Shown here: positions 23,324 to 35,913 of the stretch, one piece after another | How positions within the stretch are numbered: position 1 is the stretch's first letter | Layout: every line of letters starts with the position of its first letter | Source: Amphirosellinia nigrospora | Lineage: Eukaryota > Ascomycota > Sordariomycetes > Xylariales > Xylariaceae | Reading direction: 5' to 3' | Length of the DNA stretch: 64,000 bases | NCBI GenBank assembly: GCA_004123355.1 | Contig: SCHM01000001.1 | Coordinates: forward strand, 8,690,193 to 8,754,192 | Translations under genes and position numbers: made by a program | The notes under the pieces: model-generated | What the model saw: the letters and a program-made list of their open reading frames with translations, nothing else | Told to the model about the DNA's origin: nothing | The model's database searches: none

Positions 23324-24509
23324 ATGAAGGAAGCTATCGTTACCAAGGGTAAATCTACTAACCGAGAAGCGTAAAATGTACAAAACCAAGCTAATAACGG
23401 CCTAGGACCCAAGGTCGAGATCGTTGACTCGCCAATCCCCAAACCGGGGCCCGACCAGGTGGTCATCAAGGTCGTGGTGAGCGGGTCCAACCCGAAGGAC
23501 TGGAAGATGCCCTTCTGGACGAATAGCGAGCGGAACGAGGGAGACGACATCGCGGGCGTCGTCCACGAAGTAGGCGAGAATGTCTTCGAGTTCAAGCCCG
23601 GCGATCGCGTCGGCGCTTCCACAGATGAGGACGGCCCACGGCTCCTACGCCGAGTACGCGCTGGCGTGGCAGCACACGACTTTCCACATCCCCAAGACAA
23701 CGACTTTCGAAGGTAAGACAAAGAGAGAAAAGAGCTGCTTACCAAGATGCGAAAAATGGCTATCGTCTCATAGAAAGGTTAAAGCATACCCGCTAGTATC
23801 CACTTAACTAACCACTCCGTCGCTCATAGAGGCCGCCGCCATCCCCCTAGCAGCCATGACATCGGCTCTAGGTCTGTACCTACGACTCGGGCTGCCGCAG
23901 CCCTGGTACCCGGCGACCGAGGCGATCCCGCTCGTCATCTACGGCGCGGCGTCCGCGGTCGGCGCGTACGCGATCCAGCTGGCGCAGCAGAGCAACATCC
24001 ACCCGCTCATCTGCGTCGCGGGGAAGTCGGCGGCCCACGTCGAGGGGCTGATCGACCGGAGCAAGGGGGACGTGATCCTCGACTACCGCGAGGGCGACGA
24101 CGCGCTCGTGGAGAACCTCAGGAAGGCGGCGGGCGGGAAGCCACTGCTGTACGCCTTCGACGCCGTCTCGGAGAAGGGCAGCTACGAGAACCTGGGGAAG
24201 GTCCTCGCCAAGGGTGCCAAGATCACCCTCGTACTCCCGGGCAACGACTACGATACTGCGTTGCCGGATTACGTCGCGCATTCCTTCACGAATGTTGGCG
24301 CGTCGCATGGCGATGCCAAGGACTTTGCGTATGTCTACTTCCGGTACGTGGCTCGTGGGCTGCAGGAGGGCTGGTTCAAGCCTCAGCCGCAGGAGGTCGT
24401 GCCTGGTGGGCTTGGCGGCGTGCAGCAGGCACTGCAGAATCTGCAGGACGGCAAGGCGAACGCTATTAAATACGTCTTTAGAATCGCGGATACGGAGGGG
24501 GTCCAATAA
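23324..24509 (+). CDS. Zinc-type alcohol dehydrogenase-like enoyl reductase (MDR family)
   Basis: NAD(P)H-dependent medium-chain reductase of the zinc-independent type often found as trans-enoyl reductases or toxD-like enzymes in fungi. Exons 23324-23348, 23406-23712 and 23830-24509 sum to 1012 nt; two added bases near 23613-23625 give exactly 338 codons and restore HGSYAEYALAWQHTTFHIPK. Motifs: N-terminal GroES-like fold (PKPGPDQVVIKV, GSNPKDWKMP, GDDIAGVVHEVGENV, FKPGDRV), the nucleotide-binding stretch VIYGAASAVGAYAIQLAQ (about residue 140), and a C-terminal PGGLGGVQQALQNLQDGK. The third exon is much more GC-rich than its surroundings. It is convergent with the P450 gene, 244 bp away. Confidence 0.88.
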
Positions 24510-24753
24510 ATAAGCGTCCGTTTACCAGAGGCGTTAATTAGTCTACAAGCTATGACTACTGTGCTTCGATTTACATGAGTTTCCTTAGCATGGGCATAAT
24601 GCGTGATGTGGCTTATAATAAGCTATCAATTGAGATTAGTTTTGAGACGTTGATATTCGAATTGTCTCGGATAATTACCCATAAATTCTCATCGCCGCAT
24701 GACTGCTATTATGCTATATCATTTCAAAGTCAAGTTGCAAAACATTATAGATA

Positions 24754-26671
24754 CTAGTTATAGGTATAAAAAGTGGCTATGTACAAGTTGCCGTGATGTA
24801 TTAACAATAGGAGAAGTGCACGGCAAGGTCGAACGGCTCGCATCAGCTCCCGAAAAAATATCAACTCGCCTGAGCTAGTTTTCGAGCTACGGTTTCGTTT
24901 CGTGATCCGGAGCCAGAAATCGTTTACCACCCAGAAGATAGCGCTCCAAGCTTTGATGGGGGTCTGAGGGTTCACAATAGTGAAGTCGTATCGTCGCAAT
25001 AGCTCGACGAAGATCTTGTTTAGTTCCATCATCGCGATAGGCTTTCCCAGACATTGATACTTCCCAAAGCCAAAGTCGAGATCTACTACGATATTCATCC
25101 TCTTTAACCGCTCTGGGCCGGCCTCAAGCCATCGCTCGGGTCGAAACACATCGGCGTCGGGACCCCAAACCTCCTTAGAACGCATCAGGCCGAAAAAGTT
25201 CATGCCGATCTGAGTTCCTTCGGGCACGTAATATCCATTAATGACGTCTCCTCCTTTGGGAACCTGCTTATCCCAAGTCCGAGGACTGGAGGGTAGAAGC
25301 GGAGGCCTTCTTTGATCACAGCCTGTAGATAGGGCATGCTCTTCGACTCAGAATCAGCGATCGGGTTACTGAGCCTTCCTGCAGAAATCGCGTTGTCTAT
25401 TTCACGTTGCAGTGCCGCATAGGCGGATGGATTAGTGAGTAGGCAAAGCAGGGTCATGCAAATCGCCGTCGTTGTTGATACAGAGCCAGCAATGCTAAAA
25501 GAATGGCGCATTTAGCACGATAGCTATAGCATCAAATTTGGTTGGGGCTCCTTACATCTGGACAAATACTTGTTGTGTCAATTCGCTCCGCGTCATCCCA
25601 TTATTAATGAACGCCTGCATCATGTCGTGTTGTGGTTTCGCACCAAACGCAAGTCGTCTCTCGACGACCGAATTGACGAGCCTGGTAATTATGAATTAGC
25701 TTTGAATCTTATAAGTAAATGATACTGCGGTTCTCACCCCATCAAACGGCCAAAACCAATTTTGTCTCCTTCCTTGGGCAGCATCATACTAAATGGCCAC
25801 TTATAGAGAATCTTGGCTAGCCACGGCATTGTTGACACGAGGTTCACCAAAGGTAACGACTCGTCATTGATCTGATTGTATTGATATAAATCTTTATCTT
25901 GGTTGAGGTAACCAAAAGGTCCGCCAAATGAGATGTCGCCTATAACGTCAAGCGCAAAGAATGACGCCTTTTCGAAAAATTGCACAGGGCGATACTCGGT
26001 TGCCGTGGATAGATATTTGGCATCTATCAGATTAACGAGTGCGAAGATTTGACGGTCAATACCAGCGCCAAACCCAAAACCTTCATTCTCTTTGCCGCCA
26101 AACTTCCAATTTAAAAAACTAAGATCAGCCCCGGAAACTCATCATGTTAAGAAAAGTGCCCGCAGGCAAAACTCACGGCAGTTCCCATCTTGGCTCTCAA
26201 AGCCCTGTGCTCTTCATCGTTACGAAGCGAAACTACCGTATCTTCGCCGGGTGTGAGACGGCCCGTTTCGTAAAAGACACCCTTGGAGTAGGGTGAGCGA
26301 ACAGCAGACATCATTCGCAGGACATCCGGATCGGTGGAAAGAAGCTCATTCGGCCCGATGCGAGCGAGCGAACCTACCGATCAGTGTCAGTCCTATCTCT
26401 TCTCTTCCCCGTGGTGATTAGTTAAAATGATCATACCGTATTCCTCGGCGACATGGCGTAAGTGTTGATGGAATGTCCCAGTGAGAGATTTCTTAACCAT
26501 CCAGAGTGACGAGATGGAGGCCAGAGGCGGACCGGGTATATGCCGCAGTCGCCACCGATGACCCGAACCACGGACAATAAGAGCAAGTAGGCACAAGCCA
26601 ACACTACATAAAAGCAGTGTTATCGGTGCGAACGCATGTAAGCCTACCGCAAGAGTTTGAATTGCTCCCAT
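24754..26671 (-). CDS. Cytochrome P450 monooxygenase
   Basis: Heme-thiolate monooxygenase, membrane-bound in the ER. The N-terminus has a hydrophobic anchor (about residues 8-38) and the Pro-rich hinge RHIPGPPLASI. Exons I can place: 26437-26671, 26177-26373, 25738-26102, about 25558-25683, then 25511 to the end. Conserved elements: GKENEGFGFGAGIDRQ, I-helix IAGSVSTTTAI, K-helix KEGLRFYPP (ExxR), PERW motif FRPERW, and heme loop FGFGKYQCLGKPIA with the Cys ligand. A frame break near 25262 needs one extra base to link GLGIS to VPKGGDVINGYYVPEG. The extra C-terminal residues after WLRITKR are not family-like, so the true end may lie upstream of 24754. The substrate is unknown. Confidence 0.9.
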
Positions 26672-28457
26672 GCCGTATTTCAGTTCGACCAGTACCTATC
26701 GGAGTGGCTTGGCTTGGTGGCTTGGCGTTGATGACAATATGTAGGTACCTATCACATTCGCTGCTCTTGTGTAATACTGGGCATAACCAAAAGCAAGGGT
26801 TTTATTTAACGTGTGTACTCCGTACGCTGCTGACACGTTACAACCCGACAGAATGGTAACAATTAAGGATGATGGCTACCAGGTATAGACTATAGGTTAA
26901 CCGGTGATTAGTCAACGAACAATCAAGGAGGTTATCGTGAAGAGCGATATCAAATACCTGGACTATAAATGTTATAAACATTGGCGCTCTGAGCGGGCGA
27001 GTTCTCTATAACTCATCATTTTGATCGAAAGTATGCTTTACGAAGGATTGCCAGGGAAATTAGAAAGCAGAAAGTCCAAACCTGTTTAAGCACGACGCTG
27101 ATGGACGATCGATGCCAGCTGAGGACGTAGTTTATCCGAACCCTTGAGCTTCTAGACTCGCTATCAGTACTAAGTGGGCGTCTTGGCGCTGCCACTGGTT
27201 TAGTAGCTCCATTCGCCAGAACCCGTGCTGTCGGTTCAGGGCGGTGAGCGTCCATTATGAATTGGAGACACGTGGGATCTTTAAAAGACCCTGTCTGTTG
27301 GAGGTTCACTAAATCGACATCTTGGTTGTTGATATTAGTGGCTCGATGTAAAGAGGCTGTTGAAGCAAGCTTGCTACCACCCACTCTACCTCCTTTGTCT
27401 GCTTAGGTAATGCTCATTGATCTGAGGCTGGTGTCCTTGATATGAAGAATCACGAGAGAGCGAAATTCACTATTGTGAGACTGTGGCTGATATAGTACGC
27501 ATCGCGAATTAAGTGAACGAGTAATTGACCAGGAAATGGTGGGTTCATGCTGAGACTTTAGTTAACGATACCCAAAGAGTACTGGTGGCTTGGTCTAAGA
27601 GGTGACGAAAAGAGCTGAGCTAAAAATAACGAATTTGATTGGAAGTTTGATAGTGAGGTAGACCGAGGTACCTACCAGGTGACCTTTCTCTGAATATTCT
27701 ATAGCACGCGGGTGCTGTAGAGAAGGTACGAGAGACAAGACTTGAGGCTACCCCTCACGCTGGATCCCGCATCGATTACCCCATCACTTCTACAACATCA
27801 ATATACCGCCCTCACTCCCTATATTGTCATTGATTGGACATCCCAGAAGCCCCAGAACGTAAGAATCATCGTGCCAAGGCGGGGAACCGATCGACATCCT
27901 GGAACTTACATCACAAGTACCGGCCCGGGACCCAAACCCCACAGCTGCATGTCAGCTTGATCCTATCTAGATCCCGTCCGTGAAAAAGAAAAGGAAAAAA
28001 TGTAACAAGAGCGCAATAATACTACGAATAGTGATACATCGCTATACTAACGCCGCATTGTCCGCTATCACAGAGAGTAAACGAGGCAGGATGAGGTGGT
28101 ATGCCAAGACATCTACCCCATCTACCTAGATCTGTCCAATTGAGAGAGGATTGTCTCATTTTGTGCAGCTTTCAGAAATTCGATCTGAGACATGCTGCAT
28201 ACCCGATAGGTAGCCTGCCTGATGTGCAACCTATTATTAACTTAGTCTAATATCCTAAACCCCTCTCTTGTCCTTAGACAGGAATTCCATAACCAAATTA
28301 CCAGCATATCTACAAACCCAACAGCCTAGTAGCACGAGAGGTGTATAGTCGTGAGCGGCGACAGACTGGGCATCATGTGGCATGACACTCCCAGTAAGCA
28401 CGCATTTATTCCTGTTATAACAGGTCACCCGCGTTGATATGGTTTTGCGCAGCAGAA
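26672..28457. other. Intergenic; one unconvincing ORF
   Basis: 1.8 kb between the P450 and the methyltransferase, which are divergent. A 122-codon minus frame (27016-27384) starting MGGSKLASTASLHRATN, with a hydrophobic C-terminal third, has no known motif and no visible introns; I leave it uncalled. Frame 27742-27960 (+) also looks spurious. Confidence 0.45.
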
Positions 28458-30300
28458 ATGGACAGCAGCGAGCCAGACACGAACCACAGGGGGGTCAGTA
28501 CCCCTCCCGTCGATACAGATCTCGACCCGGAGCAGCTTGAGGCTCTCATCGAAGCCGGCGGCACGGATGAGGAAGGGGAGTTTTCACCAAGCGACTATGA
28601 CGACGAGTCAATGGCCGATTCAACTTCCAGTTTTAGCTCGAGCATTTATCAACATAGCTACCAGAATGGACGGCGATACCACAAGTTCAGGTATATCACT
28701 ACCATACCGCAGACAAGAATCGCACACTACGCCTACAACTAGATTCAGGAGCATTGACTGATTTAGATAATGCTAGACACGGCCGATACCCATTCCGAAT
28801 GACGAACATGAGCAGAACAGAGAAGATATGTTGCATGCCATGATGCTCGAGGGCACTGACGGACGGAGATTCTTTGCTCCTATCTCAGATCATCCGTTGA
28901 AGATACTCGATCTTGGTACCGGTACAGGCATTTGGGCTATTGAAATGGCTGACATGTACCCGTCGGCCGAGGTTTTAGGTGTTGGTATGTTGCTTCTCCG
29001 ATTGACGTCTTGTAGTAGTTATTTTGCTCATGCTGAATCCCGATGTTAGACCTAAGCCCCATACAACCGCCTTGTAAGTAAGACCAGAAGTCTGCCACTG
29101 CCAATCCAAGCACGTAACCTCCAGGAAACGTCCCATGTGCAAGCTGGCACACCTTTCTAAGAGCAATACTACCACCAAGGCCACTATCTATCCCAAAAAG
29201 AAATAAATTTACTAACTTTTGGTGTTTGAGGGATCCCTTCAAATTGCAGATTTGTCATTGATGATGTAAGAGAACTATCCCTAGGCCAGTTGTTGTATAA
29301 TCGCTAGGAAAGGAATCAAAATCTTCCAGCACTGACCCTAGATTGCAGGTGGAAGATACCTGGGAGAACGGCAAAGATTGGGACTTTGTCCACTTACGAA
29401 ATATGATCCCAATCCTTAGGTATTGGTCACAGAGCCCGAATCCGGTTTTCAGGGCTCTGAAGCTGACTAGGTATTCATTTACAGAGATCCTGTCCAGCTC
29501 TTAAAAAATGTCTATGCGTAAGGACCTGTACCCACGTTGGCCATATGACTGGCTGCTAACTTTATGACCTGTTAGCAACTTGAAGCCGGTACGCATGGCC
29601 GAGTTTTCTATTTCCCCGGCTAACATTGTTTCTGCTTCGGCATGTTCCTGCATACCCACTCTCGAGACCGCTAAATAGGGGTTGAACTTTTAGCACAAGC
29701 AGTAGTTTCTAACACCAAATGTCAAATAGGGCGCGTGGGTCGAACTTCAAGACGTCGATGGAATGGTTCATTGCGACGATGGCACTATGCCACCAGATTG
29801 GCCAGTTCTTGTATTCACTAACCTCATGGTGGAAGCTTTTGCCAAACTCGGTACAAAATCACACGCAGCTGTATTTGGTGGGCAATACCTGGCCGAAAGT
29901 GGATTTGTAAACATTCAACGCCACACCATCAAGCTTCCATATGGTACTTGGCCCAGAGATAAGTATGTGCGATTGCTGCTTGATGTCTTTCTCAGGGGCG
30001 GTTATAATGACACTCAGTGTATTTATTCGTCTGCAAGGGCTAATAAGACATATAGGACGATGAGACTCATAGGACTATACTATCGCACTGCAGCAGAGCA
30101 ATTTTTCCCAGCTAGTCAGTATCACCCCTTTATCAGAACGCCTGCGCCCCGCCAATGTGAAATCAAGCGCCAGCGTAACTGACGGCATTAATGCAGTGGG
30201 TGCTATACAACTACCATTGTTGGGTTATCAACCTGACGAGATCGAGGCCTTCTTTGCGCTCTGTCGCGACGCGATGAGAGATCCTAATGTGCATGCCTAG
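28458..30300 (+). CDS. LaeA/UMTA-like SAM-dependent methyltransferase
   Basis: Fungal class-I methyltransferase of the LaeA-like group, whose members act as global regulators or tailoring enzymes; this one lacks features that mark it as LaeA itself. The acidic N-terminus (PVDTDLDPEQLEALIEAGG) and SSIYQHSYQNGRRYHKFR are typical. The SAM motif is ILDLGTGTGIWAIEMAD (near 28901-28955), followed by DLSPIQPP and, across introns, FVIDDVEDTWENGKDWDFVHLRNM. Later exons give NLKPGAWVELQDVDG and MPPDWP. At least six short introns fit the frame, including one from about 29961 to 30054. One missing base near 28790 breaks the first two exons. The last part (PLLGYQPDEIEAFFALCRDAM) ends DPNVHA at 30300. Start chosen at the second ATG (MDSSEPDT), a common form. 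Confidence 0.85.
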
Positions 30301-31980
30301 TACGTATATTTATAGTTGTTGCTATCTATGTCAATTCCGTCCCAGTTAGAGAAATGGTCGTTGCTATTTGAAGGCCATGTTTATGAATTACTTACTAACC
30401 AAGCTCCACCCTAGTGGGATGATGCATTTTTGGTCTGGTCAAAAGCCCCTGAATGCATCGTGATAAGTGTGCCTGCCTCAAATTTAATGTAGGCATCGCG
30501 GCGCATGCCTTGCATTTTTGTCTATTAGCCAAGACTTTGTGCTCGTCGCGATAAGTACGGCGGTTACATGGGCATACGATTTTAAATGCTGTCATTATTC
30601 CCCACTGCGGTAAAACTTGCCAGCAATCAAGTTGACATAGTCGAATCATTTGGCGCTCGAATTTCCCATTTAGGCAATCCTCGACCGGGTTGAAACACTG
30701 ACGACCTGGTCTGTGGTCCATGGGTCTGTGATATGGGCAGACCACATCGTATGTTATCAAGCCAACACTGTAATGAAACCGATAGTGAGTTTCTGGATTG
30801 TGCCGGGGGGTAAGAAAAAGGTGTAGCGCTTGGCGGGACCCCGATAACCCACAATTCGAGTGTTTCTAGCACACCCAAGGATATGACCGTGTTGCGCCGT
30901 GGGAGATCAGCAAAGATCATGAGGATCTTTTTGATCATGGTGGTGATCGTTTTTGTATTGCCGAAGCTCTTTCATCCCGTTTATCGACATAGTCGCTCAG
31001 CGACCAACACGACCTAGCCAGGTTGTTCACTCATGGCGCAGTAGATTACCACCTGCCTTAAGGCAAGCATTAGTTCTCTATCTAGAAGTGTTTTTGAAGT
31101 CAATCGCTGTACCGTACGAAGAGCTATCAGCATCAATATTGCGATATTATGTCGCCTATTCCGCTTGGCCGATATTGTCTCACCATTTTATTGTGAAGCT
31201 CAAGAATCGTTCAGACCTATATTTGCCTATAGTTGCTCACATGCAGTACTCCGTACCTGGCATCCATTTATCCTCCAACGTTGAAACAATAGGGGTGAGC
31301 TGTACTCTATCCACTCTTCTTCTTGGCAGATTCATATTTCCCGGTTCGAAGTCCACAAGAACCAAATGGACCAATTGTGACGCGATTCAAAGTCGGCTTG
31401 TTGCTCCTTGTTCACTGACCCCCGAGAGTTTTAATTAACATCATGACTGAACGCTGCCCTGTGCCGTGAGGCTCCACGGCATGGGTTATATTGAACTAAG
31501 CGCTGACGTTTCCGTCTAATGGCGACCCTAACCGACATGAATGTCGAATACGCCTTGCCGAGAGAGTGGGACGGAGGAGAGGGTCGTCTATGAGACTTCA
31601 TAAAATCCACTTCCATGATACGAACTTCGTTAGAGAGAGTCTCATGCGGACCCAACCTCCATCCCTCCTCCATCTGCCGACTACGTCCCCATGGACAGTA
31701 AACATGCGGCCCCACAGCGCCGGGGAGAGACAAGAAGATGCTTAACCATGACTGTACTGTTATAAGATATGTATATCTTTCAACAGCTTCCTAGTCTGCT
31801 TGTCTATTTCGTTTCCAGCGTCTACATTCTCTGTATTCTTCAACGCACCTCTTTTCTCTCTTTTATTCATTTCTGGTGATCCTGGGGATCTGTTGCCTTG
31901 TTCCATTCTTGTCACCATTGCACGTATATCTATACCTTCTTTCATCTAGCCTGGTGCTATTTATTATTATTTAGTCAAAA
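30301..31980. other. Intergenic
   Basis: 1.7 kb without a supported gene. A 161-codon plus frame (30953-31438) and minus frames at 30395-30938 and 31431-31733 lack motifs and overlap one another. The final 200 bp is T/C-rich and ends in A-rich sequence just before the Egh16-like start, as expected for a leader. Confidence 0.5.
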
Positions 31981-33208
31981 ATGTATTCCTCGTCCCTTCT
32001 ATCATTTACGGCCCTGCTGGCGTTGGCGAATGCGCATGGTGTCATATTAGGCGCTCAGGGCATCAAGGGGTCACCGGCTAGTGTTGGCTTTAAAGGTGAG
32101 AAGGAGACTTGGCCAATCCAACTTCGCCATGGGCCGGCGGGCGAGCAATGAACTAAAACTCTTTGTTAGTGCACTCGGAACTTCCCAGGAACTGCACGTC
32201 CATTAGCCCGTGCCAGCAAGATACCACCATCATCCGAGATGCCGAGATTAGTGCGAACATCGTCAACGAGTGTGGCCGCACCGAGCTTGATGGGAACATC
32301 GACATCGGCGAGAACACGGAGAACGCACTGGCCGCGGGCGCCGTGACGCAGGTCAAGAAGGGATCTACGGTAGATGTGACAATCCGTGAGTCGTCGCGCC
32401 CTAAATGAATATGACGATGACGTTGAATCTAACGAGGAGCAGACCAGGTCAACGCTGATGGTGCAGGCCCTTACGCCTGCGATGTGGTAGGTCTCTCTTC
32501 TCTACTTGGCTATTTACTTAGTCGCATCTAATATAAGAAATAGATCGCGCAAGGAAATAACGGTGTCATCACCTTCCCCAACGTAGATGTCCAGAATAAC
32601 GTTCCGGGCGTGAATGGCTTCAGCCAGGCCAAGGAACAGGATTTCACCATCCGAGTGACCATGCCCCAAGGCCTCAACTGCACAGGGTGTAAGTACCCGT
32701 TCTCCATCACTTAAGATATCACTATCACTGACTCGAGACCCATCCAGCCTCCGCCGGCAACGTCTGCACGGTCCGCTGCAGAAACAACGCGCTAGCCGGT
32801 CCCTTCGGCGGGTGTTTCCCCGTGCAGCAAGTCGACGTCCAGCCGACGGTCCTCAAGTCCGCCGACGTAGACACCAAGCTCAGCCTCGACAAGGTGAACA
32901 AGCAGGTGGCGCAGGACAACCAGGACCTGCCCGCGGCGCTCGAGGCGATCCAGATCGCCGGCTCCGACGCCGGGTTGCAGAATGCCGCGGCCGTGTCCAA
33001 GCTGCTCCAGGAGACCATCGTGAGCTCCGCCGCCCCGACGCAGACGCAGGGACAGGCCGATACCGCTACCTCGACGGCGGCGGCTGATACTGCCACTACC
33101 ACCACCGCCGCCGCGGATTCCGGCCGTGGGAATAACCGGGGACACAGATCTGGCAACAAGAACAACAACAATAACAACAAGAGATCCGCTAAGGCATTCG
33201 TGGCATAA
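31981..33208 (+). CDS. Egh16/GAS1-like secreted protein
   Basis: Secreted protein of the gEgh16/MAS family, first described as appressorium-stage proteins of plant-pathogenic fungi and also found in non-pathogens. Five exons: 31981-32095, 32170-32385, 32443-32486, 32544-32688 and 32748-33208, total 981 nt, exactly 327 codons (326 residues), with no frame break. It has a signal peptide (MYSSSLLSFTALLALANAHG), the family start after cleavage (HGVILGAQGIKG), conserved Cys in RNCTSISPCQQD, VNECGRTELDG, YACDV, LNCTG and VCTVRCRNNALAGPFGGC. The tail is Ala/Thr-rich, then Gly/Asn/Lys-rich with an Asn run (near 33160). Family call is firm; a role in plant contact is only by analogy. Confidence 0.9.
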
Positions 33209-34032
33209 CTGCTCTTGGAGCTATTCTGTAAGAGACTGGGTCTGGCGTTGGGGTAGAGGCTGGGAGAGAGAGGTCATAAGAGCGACCTGTGTCAATGCAA
33301 GAGTCTGGTTCTAGAGACCCAAGCACATATTTCTGTATACGTTTTTGGAGCAGTCCGTAAAGATAGAAAATGAACAACTCAACAGTAGACCAAACACCTT
33401 TTCACTTGAATGATTCCGCAAGACTGTTGTTTTAGGGTGTTTCTAAATATTGACTTGTCTCTTCGTATGCTCCTTTAACATCATACATGCATGCAATACT
33501 GTGACTGACGTTGTGTAACTAAGTGACATGGTTGTATCCTTCGTTCTTTTTCAGTCATCCCCGCCGCCTCTTGGCACTTTAAAAGGGGCTGCCTGGGCCA
33601 ACGTTCGTGCCCAGCGTGTAGCGTGTAGCTAACTTCCCCAAGTACACTTAGCCTTGCGAGCTGATACTATATCGTAAATTCCGTCAGTGGTGTTTGGATG
33701 ATTGCCTCTGCTTAGAATTTTCGACTAGAGAGTGATATCCAAGCTGAGAATACCCTCCACAATTCTAAGCCTAGCGCATAGTATGTCCAAAGACTCTCCG
33801 GCATAGCACGAAGGGTGCCCCTCTTCCCCGTTCGAAGGAGCCAGCATTTGTTTTATCGGAGAAGTTGCAGGCGGCGGCCCCTCGACCCATGATGAATAAT
33901 AAGCCGGGAAAAGAGTGATGTCCCGACTGGGGCCTGACGATATCGAGGGAGGGTCTAGTAGACGATCGTCAAGCACGAATAGCCGGGCTGGACGCCATTA
34001 GAGGGTGGTAGATACCCGCAGGCCTGGCATCC
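33209..34032. other. Intergenic
   Basis: Convergent spacer after the Egh16-like gene. An 83-codon minus frame (33725-33976) lies just past the stop of the orphan gene and could be a further exon of it, but no splice join I tried is convincing. Confidence 0.4.
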
Positions 34033-34572
34033 TCACTCGGCTGTTTGTGAAGCAACACGAGATTCCAAAATCTTGCTGAAGTTCTTGATAGCACCCACTT
34101 GGCGTAGCCGATCGGCATCGTCGGATGGTGCTATTTGAATCCACATCTTATTTTCCGGCTTGCCCGCATCATGGTTAGCCCACGACCATGATGTAGATAC
34201 GCCCCATATTCCCTTGCCTGGAAGCGAGTTCAAATCTGCGGGCTGCGACTCGGAGAACGATATAGTAATCTTGCCAGAGTCTAGAGGAAGCTCATTGACG
34301 TCTATATCTAAGCGGAAGAGCTCTTTGTGGGTAATGAGTTCCATGAGACGCGGTGACGGGTTATCATCGGCGTCAAGAGAACAGTTCCCCAATATGATAG
34401 CTAAGAGATCAGGCTCGTCGTTACATTGGAGGAGTGTGTATTGTTGACTGCGCTTGTCTGTATGGGCGGCGGTGACTAATACGGTCTCGTTCCAGATGCC
34501 TGAGAAAACTGTTTCAATCATGCTGTGGCCTTCGTTCAAAGTTACCAACCAGATCTTAGTGCTGAGTTGCAT
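34033..34572 (-). CDS. Orphan protein, 179 residues
   Basis: I do not recognise this protein. The frame starts MQLSTKIWLVTLNEGHSM and runs 179 codons uninterrupted. The text looks protein-like: balanced composition, alternating hydrophobic and polar stretches such as WNETVLVTAAHTDK and LLAIILGNCSLDAD, and several Trp residues (GIWGVSTSWSWANHD). The strand-helix pattern at the start loosely resembles dimeric alpha-beta barrel (ABM/Dabb) folds, but this is weak. No signal peptide or membrane segment. Codon use resembles the real genes nearby. An upstream exon in the hydrophobic stretch before 34572 cannot be excluded. Confidence 0.5.
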   Translation of the reverse strand: MQLSTKIWLVTLNEGHSMIETVFSGIWNETVLVTAAHTDKRSQQYTLLQCNDEPDLLAIILGNCSLDADDNPSPRLMELITHKELFRLDIDVNELPLDSGKITISFSESQPADLNSLPGKGIWGVSTSWSWANHDAGKPENKMWIQIAPSDDADRLRQVGAIKNFSKILESRVASQTAE

Positions 34573-35913
34573 TGTGGCGACGAGTGTGGTAGTCAGGACA
34601 ATAATAATGTTATGGACAAGTAGTAATAGTCGAAGGGCGAGAGATGGAGAGAGCGCAGCTTGGATAGCTTGAGGGTGGAGGAGACGGGGAATGACGATGA
34701 AGATGTATATGTACGTTCATCTAAGTTCTCTTGCTATGTAGTGTATTAATTGCTTACCTGGACTACCCATGGTTAGGAAGAAGCGGCATACTCGTGCCCG
34801 TGCCCGTGCCCGTTGCTCTAAGTCAGGGTGGGCTTCTCCTGCGTCACTAGTTCCACGGCGCTTGATTCCTCCCTCCGATTACTACCTCGGGGCGGTAGGG
34901 ATGCACATGTGCTTCGAATTGCCCAGTGAAGATGCAGAATCGCTTGAGTGATAGAGGCGTATGATCTTGGAAATGAGTGTGAGCATGAATCGCTCGCTAA
35001 TAGCTTCCATTCGAACTAAGCCTGTCTCTGGATTAGCTTGGCGTTATGACGCTTTTCATGCCGGGATCTTACCTTAGTAGCACACGGGAAACTAACTCGA
35101 AGCTTCGAGTTGTCCTACTCTGTTCAGCTTCCTGCATATCCGCCTGGCCAGTGAGATGATGCCGATACTCAAACCAATGGGTAGCTTGCATGAGCAGAAG
35201 CTTGGCCCAGCTGAGGCCGTATTGTGCATCAACGCCTGAGGCACGTAGTACACGCCACATCTAGCCATCATGAGCGTTATCTTCGCCCAGGACTACAAAT
35301 ACCTACCTACCCTCAGATTCTGGTCTTTGCAGTGAGCGGGAATAGTACATTGACGTTGTAGGTGGGATAGAGTCATTGACGCGGAACCTACCGGGAGGGT
35401 AGTCTTAAGCACTGTCCTTCGTTGCTTCCCACGTTTTCTACCCGCTTGCTTAGCTCCCACCTTAATTAATAGACGGCTCTCGGAACCCGCTCGGGGTTCT
35501 ATGTACTGTAGTACAGCAGTAGGTATGTAGGTATTCAAGGTAGCGTGCCCACGTGAGTCTATCTACAGTACAACTTCAAGTCTTGAATAGGTCTACTGCT
35601 ACCTTACTTGTAGATATTTGAAGATACGGCGGTAGGGCATCTTCAAGACTGCCTTTAGTCTCTTCCCTCGCCCTGTCCCCTGCATACTATCACACCGTAT
35701 ACTGCGCAAAGGCGTAGAAGGGAGATCGGATTTGTATTCCTTACATATCACGGCACATGCATGCGCCTGACGAATTCCTCTAATTGACTGCTTTCAGTCG
35801 GATATGCAGAAATAGGAACCCGCTAGCAACAAGCAGCTTCACCTATACACCTATTTAGGCAGGTATCTCAGCCCGGTGAACCATTCCCGTCGATATCAGC
35901 TGCGCGCACTAGA
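34573..35913. other. Intergenic
   Basis: 1.3 kb with only short frames lacking motifs. A small CGTGCC triplicate sits near 34795-34815. Copies of the TACCTA/TAGGTA word occur near 35301-35315 and 35520-35535 in opposite orientation. Confidence 0.45.

Noticed and set aside
23880-24506. 208-codon minus-strand open frame opposite the MDR reductase
   Set aside because: It is the antisense of a GC-rich, strongly coding exon; its Arg/Leu/Asp-rich text is a codon-composition shadow without motifs.
31330-31380. Possible tRNA B-box (GGTTCGAAGTCC)
   Set aside because: The flanking sequence does not form an acceptor stem or carry an A-box at the right distance.
30953-31438. 161-codon plus-strand open frame
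   Set aside because: No recognisable motif, irregular composition and overlap with equally long frames in other registers.
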